A DNA stretch of 64,000 nucleotides from Porticoccaceae bacterium (GTDB lineage Bacteria; Pseudomonadota; Gammaproteobacteria; Pseudomonadales; Porticoccaceae): contig JAHEHL010000002.1 of NCBI GenBank assembly GCA_024644595.1, forward strand, positions 227,774 to 291,773, written 5' to 3'. Below the pieces are notes generated by a model, which made no database searches, had not been told where the DNA came from, and saw only the letters and a program-made list of their open reading frames with translations. Positions 15,787 through 24,295 of this stretch are shown here, piece by piece; positions within the stretch are counted from its first letter, which is position 1, and every line of letters begins with the position of its first letter. A program made the translations under genes and the position numbers.

Positions 15787-17478
15787 TTGATTGAACAGAC
15801 ACCGCTTGGTTTTATTGAGTGGAATAAGCAGCGTGAAATAATCAGCTGGAATCCTGCCGCCACAACGATCTTTGGCTACGCAAAAGAAGAGGCGCTGGGC
15901 CGCACTACAGACTTTCTATTTGACGATAATAAGAGCTTTCTACTGCAACAGGTGGAAAATGATCTATTCCTGTTTGGCAAGGACTTCACCGGCACTGCGG
16001 AAAACATAACCCGAGATGGCACGGTGATTATCTGCGAGTGGAACGACACTCCCCTGTTCGACAACGCCATGAATGTAGTCGGTGCAGCGTCATTTGTGGA
16101 AGACGTTACTGATCGCGTCAATCTTGAAACGCGCATAAAGCAACAGGCCTATTTCGATCCGCTGACTGGCCTGCCCAACCGCCACCGCCTGATGGAAGAG
16201 CTAAACCGCGTGGTTGCACTGGCCCAGCGCAAGCAAAGTTATTGTTCTCTGCTATTTATCGACCTTGATCACTTCAAGGAAATAAACGACACCAGAGGAC
16301 ACCATTACGGCGACCTGGCACTGACGCTTTTTGCACAGCGATTGCGCAAAATTATTCGCACTGAAGAAGCAGTAGCGCGCCTTGGAGGTGACGAATTTGT
16401 CGTGCTACTGGAAAATCTGAGCAGGGAAGAGGAGCCCGCACGGCTGCGAATCTCGCAGGTCGCCGAGAAGATTATTGACGCTGCTCGCGAGCCTTTCATT
16501 ATCAAAGATGAGAAATTCCGTATCAGCTGCAGTATCGGAATCGTGTTATTTAATGACGCCAGTTGTGACGGCGACGCCATTTTGCAGCAGGCTGACAAAG
16601 CGCTTTACACAATCAAGCGCGAAGGCAAATCCAACTATTATTTCCATAACCAAAAATTACCTTCCGAGCTGCAAACTCAGACCGCTCTGCTGGAGCAGCT
16701 GCGCGACAAGAGCAAAAGCAAATCCTTTTTGCCCTATTATCAGCCGATACTCGATACCCGCAGCAATCTGATCAGCGGTCTGCAGGTATTTTTGCGCTGG
16801 AAAAATCCAAACAATGAACTAATCACCGCCAGTGAAATTATCACACTGCTCGAATCCGGATCGATGATTGTCGATATCTCGATAGCAGTGCTTGAGCAGA
16901 TCTGCCAGCAGATTGACCTTTGGCGGGGGCAGGGCATTTGGCGAGATGATCAGCAAGTCTATTTCACTCTCAGCCTGCGCGAAATGGAGCATCCCTCATT
17001 TACCGCCACTGTTGAATCTCTGCTAAAGAAATACGCCATCAATCCGCATAACTTAATCTTTAACATTCACACCGAAACCCTGCCAAAAATACACAACCCA
17101 TTAACATTGCAGATCAACAGCCTCCGAGCGCTAGGCATCGGATTTGTGGTCGACAACGTCGGCTATCAGAGCCTGCCGATTCAGAAGCTACGCGAATTTG
17201 AAGTCGACACAATTCGTATTTCGCACAAGCTGATGGCCGAGTGCCCGTACATGGAGAGTTCATGGAACTTAGTTAAAGGGCTTATCGAGCTAGCCAAATC
17301 AGTGGGACTGAAATGTATTGCGCCCTGCGTTGAAGACCCCGAGATTCAGCATCTATTGCTCGACACTGGCTGCCCACTGCTACAGGGAAATTTGCTCGCC
17401 CCACCCTCTCCGGCTACTGCCATTACCCGAATGCTGATCGAACGCACTTTAATTAGCGAAGAAGAATCCACTATTTGA
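15787..17478 (+). CDS. PAS-GGDEF-degenerate EAL protein, C-terminal part of the interrupted gene
   Basis: If expressed on its own it must start at TTG 15787 (in-frame ATG is lacking), giving 563 residues. Order: PAS (about 1-110), GGDEF (about 120-285) with intact RLGGDEFVVLL near residue 200, and a C-terminal EAL-like domain (about 310-555). The inhibitory RxxD site is RTEE, so I-site control is probably lost. The EAL domain has lost its key residues: LQVFLRW instead of EALLRW, VDNVG where DDFG is expected, and RIS where KID is usual, so hydrolysis of c-di-GMP is not expected. It is in frame with the membrane part upstream, across one TAG. Confidence 0.75.
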   Translation: MIEQTPLGFIEWNKQREIISWNPAATTIFGYAKEEALGRTTDFLFDDNKSFLLQQVENDLFLFGKDFTGTAENITRDGTVIICEWNDTPLFDNAMNVVGAASFVEDVTDRVNLETRIKQQAYFDPLTGLPNRHRLMEELNRVVALAQRKQSYCSLLFIDLDHFKEINDTRGHHYGDLALTLFAQRLRKIIRTEEAVARLGGDEFVVLLENLSREEEPARLRISQVAEKIIDAAREPFIIKDEKFRISCSIGIVLFNDASCDGDAILQQADKALYTIKREGKSNYYFHNQKLPSELQTQTALLEQLRDKSKSKSFLPYYQPILDTRSNLISGLQVFLRWKNPNNELITASEIITLLESGSMIVDISIAVLEQICQQIDLWRGQGIWRDDQQVYFTLSLREMEHPSFTATVESLLKKYAINPHNLIFNIHTETLPKIHNPLTLQINSLRALGIGFVVDNVGYQSLPIQKLREFEVDTIRISHKLMAECPYMESSWNLVKGLIELAKSVGLKCIAPCVEDPEIQHLLLDTGCPLLQGNLLAPPSPATAITRMLIERTLISEEESTI

Positions 17479-17534
17479 TCAACTCAGCTAAAACCAATAG
17501 CAAAAAGATCCATAGCAGTTTCTGAAAATTACAC

Positions 17535-17540
17535 TATAAT
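17535..17540 (+). promoter_or_regulatory. Candidate -10 element for typA
   Basis: TATAAT lies 31 bases before the typA ATG. A good -35 hexamer at the expected 16-18 base distance was not found, so activation or a weak -35 may apply. Confidence 0.4.
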
Positions 17541-17570
17541 CGCGTCCTTTTGCGCCTACTGGTACCCCTC

Positions 17571-19382
17571 ATGTCCATTGAAAATCTGCGGAATATCGCA
17601 ATCATCGCCCACGTTGACCACGGCAAGACGACTCTGGTTGATAAACTCCTAAGTCAGTCCGGGACTCTCGACCGCAAAGATGTCGGCTCCGAGCGACTGA
17701 TGGACTCCAATGACCAGGAGAAAGAGCGCGGCATCACTATTCTGGCGAAAAATACTGCCATCAAGTGGAATGACTACCGCATCAATATCGTTGATACCCC
17801 CGGTCACGCGGATTTTGGTGGTGAGGTGGAGCGCGTACTGTCAATGGTCGACTCGGTACTACTCCTGGTCGATGCAGTTGACGGACCAATGCCACAGACT
17901 CGCTTTGTAACATCCAAAGCATTCGAGCAGGGCCTGCGCCCAATCGTTGTTATCAACAAAGTTGACCGTCCCGGCGCACGCCCAGACTGGGTTATGGATC
18001 AGGTTTTTGATCTGTTTGACAACCTTGGTGCGACAGACGAGCAGCTAGACTTCCCGGTTATCTATGCCTCTGCCCTCAATGGCATCGCCGGACATGATCT
18101 GGATGATATGGCAGACGATATGACACCGCTCTATGAAATGATCGTCAAAGATGTCCCGTCACCACAGGTTGATGTAGACGCACCCTTCCAGATGCAGATC
18201 TCGGCACTGGCCTACGATAGCTATGTCGGTGTTATTGGCGTTGGCCGCATTACCCGCGGCAAACTGAAGCCCGGTCAGCAGGTAATCGTGAAATCCGCCG
18301 ATGGCAAAGAGCGCAAGGGAAAAGTACTCAATGTTAAAGGTTATCTAGGGCTCGAGCAGATCGAGACGCAGCTGGCCAGTGCCGGCGATATCGTCTGCAT
18401 CAACGGCATTGATGGATTGAGCATCTCCGATACGCTGTGCGACCCTGAACATGTTGAAGCACTGCCCGCGCTGAGTGTCGATGAGCCTACGGTAAGCATG
18501 ACATTCATTGTCAATGACTCACCATTTGCCGGTCTCGAGGGTAAATTTGTAACCACCCGTAATATTAAAGAGCGCCTTGAGCAAGAGCTGATTCACAACG
18601 TTGCATTGCGCGTAGCGCCGGGCGACACTCCGGATAAATTTATTGTCTCCGGCCGCGGTGAATTGCACCTGTCAGTATTGATTGAAACCATGCGCCGCGA
18701 AGGCTTTGAATTAGGTGTGTCGCGTCCCGAAGTGGTACAGAAAATTGTTGATGGCGCCGTGCACGAACCCTTTGAGCAGGTCGTTATTGATGTTGAAGAA
18801 CAGCACCAGGGCGCGGTGATGGAAGAACTTGGCACGCGCAAAGCTGAACTCACCAACATGGAACCGGACGGCAAAGGCCGTGTGCGGCTGCAATTTATCA
18901 TGCCCTCGCGAGGCCTGATCGGTTTCCGCGGCGCGTTCCTGACTCTGACTTCAGGTTCGGGGATTATGACTAGTATCTTTGATCACTACGGGCCGATAAA
19001 AGAGGGCGAAACGCACTCACGCAAAAACGGCGTACTGATTAGCATGGTTAAGGGCAAAACGGCCGCTTACGCACTGTTCAACATTCAGGCCCGCGGTCGT
19101 CTATTCTTAGGTCATGCGGTAGATATTTACGAGGGTCAGGTTGTCGGCATTCACTCTCGCTCAAACGATCTGGTCGTTAACCCGATCAAGGGCAAGCAGC
19201 TGACCAATGTTCGTGCCTCGGGAACCGATGAGGCCCTGACACTGGTGCCGCCGATCAAGCACACGCTTGAGCAGGCACTGGAATTTATCGAAGACGATGA
19301 ATTGGTGGAAGTTACTCCTCACAGCATTCGTATCCGCAAGAAGTTATTGACTGAAAACGAGCGCAAACGCGCGCCAAAATAA
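17571..19382 (+). CDS. typA: Ribosome-associated GTPase TypA/BipA
   Basis: A 603-residue translational GTPase. The start at ATG 17571 ([21 protein letters not shown]) is preferred to the TTG at 17550 because it matches the family start. G1 is AHVDHGKT, G3 DTPGHADF and G4 NKVDRP. The later domains contain [19 protein letters not shown] and the C-terminal TypA-specific [14 protein letters not shown]. BipA aids late 50S assembly and stress responses such as cold growth. It keeps its conserved place downstream of the glnA-thiI region. Confidence 0.97.
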   Translation: MSIENLRNIAIIAHVDHGKTTLVDKLLSQSGTLDRKDVGSERLMDSNDQEKERGITILAKNTAIKWNDYRINIVDTPGHADFGGEVERVLSMVDSVLLLVDAVDGPMPQTRFVTSKAFEQGLRPIVVINKVDRPGARPDWVMDQVFDLFDNLGATDEQLDFPVIYASALNGIAGHDLDDMADDMTPLYEMIVKDVPSPQVDVDAPFQMQISALAYDSYVGVIGVGRITRGKLKPGQQVIVKSADGKERKGKVLNVKGYLGLEQIETQLASAGDIVCINGIDGLSISDTLCDPEHVEALPALSVDEPTVSMTFIVNDSPFAGLEGKFVTTRNIKERLEQELIHNVALRVAPGDTPDKFIVSGRGELHLSVLIETMRREGFELGVSRPEVVQKIVDGAVHEPFEQVVIDVEEQHQGAVMEELGTRKAELTNMEPDGKGRVRLQFIMPSRGLIGFRGAFLTLTSGSGIMTSIFDHYGPIKEGETHSRKNGVLISMVKGKTAAYALFNIQARGRLFLGHAVDIYEGQVVGIHSRSNDLVVNPIKGKQLTNVRASGTDEALTLVPPIKHTLEQALEFIEDDELVEVTPHSIRIRKKLLTENERKRAPK

Positions 19383-19395
19383 ATAGCACTAATCC

Positions 19396-19416
19396 GGCGG
19401 GCCGCGAAGGCCCGCC
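19396..19416 (+). terminator. GC-rich hairpin after typA
   Basis: GGCGGGCC-GCGAA-GGCCCGCC is a perfect 8-base-pair stem 14 bases beyond the typA stop. No T tract follows, so it may be a pause or attenuator rather than a clear intrinsic terminator. Confidence 0.45.
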
Positions 19417-19457
19417 ATGCCAGTGCTAGGTTGCTACCAATGGATGGTGGATCGCCT

Positions 19458-20492
19458 ATGACGAAACTCGACAGCACTCACTCTCTTCCCGGGGGATTCC
19501 TCTCCTTCTCGCTGGTCAGCCAGGAAATTATCACGGTACTGTTTGCCTTTTACTCCTATCAGCAGGGTGCAATGGGGTTGGCGACGTTTTATCTAGCATT
19601 GGCAGCGTTACTGCTTGTCGGAATGGGCATCAACTCAATTTTTAACTTCCCTCAAGCGGCCCGGGCACTGCTGGCTTTGGTGCTGGTGGCGAGCTTCTTT
19701 TATCTTCTCGCGAACAGCACCGACAGCTCAGCTCTGCTATGGTGCCTGACCATTATTCCAGTATTGGTGGGAAACTTTGGTTATCGATACAGTGTCCTGA
19801 TTCTTGGCACAGTCCTAGCCCTTTCACTGTGGCTTTTTTATGGTGGTGCCAGCAACTTCTGGCTGATGCCCACCTACAGTGATCTCACTGTGGTACGTTT
19901 TCTGTCTTCCTTTGTAGTGCTGTCGCTGTTTGCTGTCGCCATGGACAATGCTCATTCTCGAAGCCTCAACCGCTACAAAGATCTGGCACGTCGCGTCGAC
20001 CAAATCACCCACCAGGATCAACTGACTCTATTGCCAAATCGTCACGACATGGAGCGGCGACTGGAAAAGAAATATCAGCAATATCGGCTGATCAACCAGC
20101 CTTTCTCTATTCTGCTGGCGGATGTCGACAATTTTAAATTCATTAACGACCGTTACGGCCACGATACCGGCGACAATGTACTTCATGCGATCGGTGAAAT
20201 TCTTAGTGATCCACTGCGCGGCGAGGATGTGGTGGCACGCTGGGGTGGCAATGAATTTATGGTGCTACTGCCCATCGCCAATTCTGAAGCCGCAGTCAAT
20301 ATTGCTGAACGGCTGCGTAGTGGGGCCGGCAAACTGGTAATGGAAGCTCAGGGGGACCGGCTGCGGATTTCATTAAGTATCGGGGTTGCTTCGATCGACA
20401 AGTGTACCGATATCGACGATCTGATATCGACCGCCGAAAATGGCTTATACCAAGCCAAACATATGGGCCGCGATATGGTCGTCGTCGGCTAA
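19458..20492 (+). CDS. Membrane-bound GGDEF-family protein (GGNEF variant)
   Basis: A 344-residue protein with about six membrane helices over residues 12-165 and a C-terminal GGDEF domain (about 185-344). Conserved motifs are DQLTLLPNRHDME, DVDNFKFINDRYGHDTGD and ARWGGNEFMVLLP. The third signature residue is Asn instead of Asp/Glu (GGNEF), which should weaken metal binding; activity is uncertain. No RxxD inhibitory site is evident. The ATG at 19458 follows GGTGGA and is preferred to the ATG at 19440. It sits alone downstream of typA and is convergent with tag. Confidence 0.85.
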   Translation: MTKLDSTHSLPGGFLSFSLVSQEIITVLFAFYSYQQGAMGLATFYLALAALLLVGMGINSIFNFPQAARALLALVLVASFFYLLANSTDSSALLWCLTIIPVLVGNFGYRYSVLILGTVLALSLWLFYGGASNFWLMPTYSDLTVVRFLSSFVVLSLFAVAMDNAHSRSLNRYKDLARRVDQITHQDQLTLLPNRHDMERRLEKKYQQYRLINQPFSILLADVDNFKFINDRYGHDTGDNVLHAIGEILSDPLRGEDVVARWGGNEFMVLLPIANSEAAVNIAERLRSGAGKLVMEAQGDRLRISLSIGVASIDKCTDIDDLISTAENGLYQAKHMGRDMVVVG

Positions 20493-20524
20493 AGCAGCCC
20501 GCTGCTTGACTGCAGCGAAAGCGC

Positions 20525-21091
20525 CTAACACTGGCGGTGGCGATAACAGCCGACAATATGATCGTTGACCACACCGGTTGCCTGCAAATGGGCATAGCAA
20601 ATTGTGCTGCCAAAGAATTTAAATCCACGCTTTTTCATATCTTTGCTGATTCTGTCAGACAGCCCTGTCGAGGCCGGAACCTGCGTCTCCGACGACCACT
20701 GGTTAGTAATCGGCACACCATCGACAAACCCCCAAATATACTCATTAAAGCTACCGAACTGCTCTTGCACCTCGATAAAGCAACGCGCATTGGAAACCGC
20801 ACTGGCCACTTTAAGACGATTGCGAACGATGCCTGGATCCTGCAACAGCCGCTCAATATCATCCTCATCAAAGGCCGCCACCTGCTGCACATCAAAGTTG
20901 GCGAAAGCCTTTCGATAATTTTCCCGCTTGCGCAAAATTGTTATCCAGGAAAGCCCTGCCTGCGCCCCTTCGAGCACCACAAACTCAAACAGGGTGCGAT
21001 CATCACGGCAGGGCACACCCCACTCCTTGTCATGATATTGCTGATAGAGTGGGTCCTCTCCGCACCAACTGCAACGGCTGAGCTGTGTCAT
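20525..21091 (-). CDS. tag: DNA-3-methyladenine glycosylase I
   Basis: A 188-residue base-excision repair glycosylase that removes 3-methyladenine. The N-terminus SRCSWCGEDPLYQQYHDKEW holds the zinc-binding Cys and His. The helix-hairpin-helix region is DDIERLLQDPGIVRNRLK, and GLSWITILRKRENYRKAF and KFFGSTICYAHLQATGVVNDH are typical for Tag. The ATG at 21089-21091 has a GGAGAA site 7 bases upstream. It is convergent with the GGNEF gene. Confidence 0.95.
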   Translation of the reverse strand: MTQLSRCSWCGEDPLYQQYHDKEWGVPCRDDRTLFEFVVLEGAQAGLSWITILRKRENYRKAFANFDVQQVAAFDEDDIERLLQDPGIVRNRLKVASAVSNARCFIEVQEQFGSFNEYIWGFVDGVPITNQWSSETQVPASTGLSDRISKDMKKRGFKFFGSTICYAHLQATGVVNDHIVGCYRHRQC

Positions 21092-21198
21092 CAGATTTTC
21101 TCCGGTGGCTGATATTTGTATGACCAATAGTCGACTAAGCTACCGGCCAAGTATAAGCTAATCACTCAGTGCAACCTGTTAAAAGTGATGAAATTGCG

Positions 21199-22158
21199 AT
21201 GATCAAACGCTTTCCAGAGATTCGACCTTACAAGACACAATTTATAGCGGTCACCGAACCCCATCAGCTCTATGTTGAGCAATCAGGCAATCCAGACGGT
21301 ATTCCGATACTATTTGTGCATGGTGGTCCCGGCGGCGGCACCAGTATCACTGATCGCTGTTTTTTTGATCCGGAAAAATACCGCATCATCCTGTTTGATC
21401 AGCGCGGCTCCGGGCACTCAAAACCTCATGCGCTGCTCGAAGACAACCACACCGCCGCACTGATCGACGATATCGAAGTGATCCGCAAGCAGCTTGATAT
21501 AGAGCGCTGGGCGGTCTTTGGTGGCTCCTGGGGGTCAACGCTCAGTCTGCTGTATGCACAACAATATCCCGAATTGGTTCTCGGCCTTATTTTGCGTGGC
21601 ATCTTTTTATGCCGCGACGAAGATATCAACTGGTTCTATCAAGACGGCGCCGGCAGAATATTTCCCGACTACTGGCAACAGTACAGCCAGGTCATACCAG
21701 AAGAAGAGCGCGGCGATATGGTCGCGGCTTTTTACCGTCGCCTGACTGGAGAAAATGAATTGGAACGCATGGCGGCCGCCAAAGCCTGGTCAATCTGGGA
21801 GGGTCGCTGTGCCACCCTGCACAGCAACCATGAGGTCGTTGAGCGCTTTGCCAATCCACATCTGGCAATGGCTATGGCGCGAATTGAAGCACACTTTTTT
21901 ATCAATAAAGCCTTTATTGCCCACAACCAGATTATCGACAATGCCCACAAACTCAAGAATATCCCCGCTACCATCGTCCATGGACGCTACGATATGGTCT
22001 GCCCGGTCAATCAGGCCTTTGCCCTCAGCGAGGCCTGGCCCAGCGCCAAACTGGAGGTTATTGCTGACGCCGGCCATTCCTCTGGCGAGCCGGGCATAAC
22101 CGATGCACTGGTGCGCGCGACCAACAGACTGGCTTTTCATCTCGAAAAGAAAGAATAA
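21199..22158 (+). CDS. pip: Proline iminopeptidase
   Basis: A 319-residue alpha/beta-hydrolase. The oxyanion segment [10 protein letters not shown], nucleophile Ser in [10 protein letters not shown], Asp in [10 protein letters not shown] and His in [10 protein letters not shown] are all visible, as is [12 protein letters not shown] typical of Pip. It removes N-terminal proline from peptides in the cytosol. The start at ATG 21199 gives the family-like [15 protein letters not shown]; a GTG at 21169 is possible. It is 8 bases upstream of dtd and probably co-transcribed with it. Confidence 0.93.
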   Translation: MIKRFPEIRPYKTQFIAVTEPHQLYVEQSGNPDGIPILFVHGGPGGGTSITDRCFFDPEKYRIILFDQRGSGHSKPHALLEDNHTAALIDDIEVIRKQLDIERWAVFGGSWGSTLSLLYAQQYPELVLGLILRGIFLCRDEDINWFYQDGAGRIFPDYWQQYSQVIPEEERGDMVAAFYRRLTGENELERMAAAKAWSIWEGRCATLHSNHEVVERFANPHLAMAMARIEAHFFINKAFIAHNQIIDNAHKLKNIPATIVHGRYDMVCPVNQAFALSEAWPSAKLEVIADAGHSSGEPGITDALVRATNRLAFHLEKKE

Positions 22159-22166
22159 ATAATAAG

Positions 22167-22604
22167 ATGATTGGACTTATTCAGCGCGTCAGTCATGCCA
22201 GTGTCAGTGTCGACAACAGCATCTGTGGCGAGATTAATCAGGGCATTTTGCTGTTGTTGGCGGTGGAGCCCGACGATCAACACAGCGATGCAGACAGGCT
22301 GCTTGAGAAGGTACTCAATTACCGGGTATTTTCAGATGACGACGGAAAAATGAATCTGTCACTTCGCGAGATCCAAGGCGGCCTGTTGGTGGTATCGCAA
22401 TTTACCCTCGCCGCCAACACCAAAAAAGGTCTGCGTCCAAGCTTTACCTCGGCGGCTTCGCCAGACCATGCTGAAGCGCTCTACAACTATTTCACTGAGT
22501 GTGCGAAAAGCATCCACAACCATACCCAGTGCGGCATCTTTGCTGCAGATATGCAGGTCTCCCTGTGCAACGATGGACCTGTCACCTTTTCACTGCAGGT
22601 CTAG
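22167..22604 (+). CDS. dtd: D-aminoacyl-tRNA deacylase
   Basis: A 145-residue Dtd that hydrolyses D-aminoacyl-tRNAs and glycyl-tRNA(Ala) mischarges. It begins [16 protein letters not shown] and has the two active-site motifs SQFTLAA and GPVTFSLQV at the dimer interface. The pip-dtd pair is short-spaced. Length is normal for the family. Confidence 0.96.
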   Translation: MIGLIQRVSHASVSVDNSICGEINQGILLLLAVEPDDQHSDADRLLEKVLNYRVFSDDDGKMNLSLREIQGGLLVVSQFTLAANTKKGLRPSFTSAASPDHAEALYNYFTECAKSIHNHTQCGIFAADMQVSLCNDGPVTFSLQV

Positions 22605-22632
22605 CAGGCATTCGGCATTAGCCAATATGACC

Positions 22633-24075
22633 CTAACGCTGAAGCGCAGCAACCAAGCGCTGATGAAACCCCTCGAAACCACCGTTGCTCATAATCACAA
22701 CATGCGTCTTGGTGTCGGGCAGTTGATCGGACGATTGATTGGAAAGCGGCTGGATTAAAGTCAGCGTGTGTCGCAATAATTGATCAATATCTTCACACAC
22801 CACCGCTGGCACGTTACAGGCGGCGGCCACCGACTGCAGATCCCAAGTGACCGCCGGACCCTGGTACCACAGAGCATGGTCAGCCGCCGCCACGGCATCA
22901 CTTAACGCCGCCTTGTGCAGCCCCATTTTCATGGTCGCGGAGCGCGGCTCGACAATCGCCACTATCCTCTCGTCACCCACTTTGGCGCGCAAACCCTCAA
23001 CAGTAGTCGTGATAGCCGTCGGGTGATGGGCAAAATCATCATAAACCGTCACCTGCTGACTCTGATAGATCACTTCCATACGCCGCTTGACGCCAACAAA
23101 CTGACACAGGGTGTCACAGGCGCTGACCAAACTAACACCTACAGTACTGGCCGCCATTACAGCCGCGATGGCATTCAGTACATTGTGTCGCCCGCCATGT
23201 TGCCAGCTGACCTCGGCGCGCTGATCATCGGGATCGCTGATTTCGAAACGCGAACCATCTTCGCTGAGCAACCGATAATGCCAGCTGGTGCTGTCGTCGA
23301 CAGCTTCATCAAAGGTTTTTATCTGACTCCAACAGCCCTGATCAATGACCTGCTGCAGATTAGTTTCAGTAGCAGGATAGATCACGCAGCCGCTGCTCGG
23401 CAGCGTCCGTATAAGATGATGAAACTGCCGCTGAATGGCGGCCAGATCGTCAAAAATATCGCCGTGATCAAATTCGAGGTTATTCATAATCAGAGTGTTG
23501 CTGTGGTAATGAACAAACTTTGAGCGCTTATCGAAAAAGGCGCTATCGTACTCATCCGCCTCAACGACAAAAATTCTTTTACCGGCGCTTTCCTTTGAGC
23601 TCTTTTCTGTACTCTTTTTTGTACTACCCAAGCGCGCCGACTGCCCAAAGTCCAATGGCACACCGCCAATCAGAAACCCGGGATTTAATCCCGCCCGTTC
23701 AAGAATTACTGCCAACATACTGCTGGTCGTGGTTTTGCCATGAGTACCGGAGACCGACAGGACATAGGAGTCCCTGAGGATATTTTCACCCAGCCACTGG
23801 GGACCAGATGTATATGGCAAACCGTTGTCGAGCATATATTCAACACAGGGATTACCCCGTGACATGGCATTGCCAACAATAATCAGATCCGGAGCCGGCT
23901 GCAGTTGTCGCGGATCAAACCCCTCAATCAGCTCAATGCCCGCCTGCTGTAATTGAGTGCTCATCGGTGGGTAGACATTGGCATCGCAACCAGATACCTG
24001 ATGCCCAAGCTCTTTGGCCAGCTGCGCAAGGCTTCCCATAAAGGTGCCGCAGATTCCGAGAATATGAATATGCAT
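22633..24075 (-). CDS. mpl: UDP-N-acetylmuramate:L-Ala-gamma-D-Glu-meso-DAP ligase (Mpl)
   Basis: A 480-residue Mur-ligase that recycles murein tripeptide onto UDP-MurNAc in the cytoplasm. MHIHILGICGTFMGSLAQLA is the N-terminal Rossmann-like start, SGTHGKTTTSSMLA the ATP loop and DDFAHHPTAI the C-terminal motif. It is longer than the E. coli enzyme by about 23 residues; a polar Ser/Lys segment (STKKSTEKSSKESAGK, about residues 151-166) accounts for much of this. It is convergent with dtd, 28 bases apart. Confidence 0.95.
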   Translation of the reverse strand: MHIHILGICGTFMGSLAQLAKELGHQVSGCDANVYPPMSTQLQQAGIELIEGFDPRQLQPAPDLIIVGNAMSRGNPCVEYMLDNGLPYTSGPQWLGENILRDSYVLSVSGTHGKTTTSSMLAVILERAGLNPGFLIGGVPLDFGQSARLGSTKKSTEKSSKESAGKRIFVVEADEYDSAFFDKRSKFVHYHSNTLIMNNLEFDHGDIFDDLAAIQRQFHHLIRTLPSSGCVIYPATETNLQQVIDQGCWSQIKTFDEAVDDSTSWHYRLLSEDGSRFEISDPDDQRAEVSWQHGGRHNVLNAIAAVMAASTVGVSLVSACDTLCQFVGVKRRMEVIYQSQQVTVYDDFAHHPTAITTTVEGLRAKVGDERIVAIVEPRSATMKMGLHKAALSDAVAAADHALWYQGPAVTWDLQSVAAACNVPAVVCEDIDQLLRHTLTLIQPLSNQSSDQLPDTKTHVVIMSNGGFEGFHQRLVAALQR

Positions 24076-24295
24076 GGTAGTTTTTTACTCGCTGCTTATT
24101 TTTGTGTGGCGGCAATTATGGCACTCGCCGAAAAAAACTCCTAAAAAACCACGCTTTTAGTCTAAGAATTAAACCAGTAGTTAGCGGCTGCACCCACTAA
24201 CTCACTCGCCACTGACAGCCGTTAACTGACAACCTTTCATCGGCAGCCATGCTTATTTCATTCCACGCACAGTTGTCGAAAAACAGGTCCTTTAA

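Noticed and set aside
20537-21112. 191-codon frame antisense to tag
   Set aside because: It lies opposite a clear DNA glycosylase with correct motifs; the antisense product has no recognisable features.
22915-23523. 202-codon frame antisense to mpl
   Set aside because: It is a shadow of the Mur-ligase gene and has no start signal.
24076-24295. Possible small RNA or gene between mpl and the subtilase
   Set aside because: No terminator, ribosome site or structured element was found in the 220-base gap.
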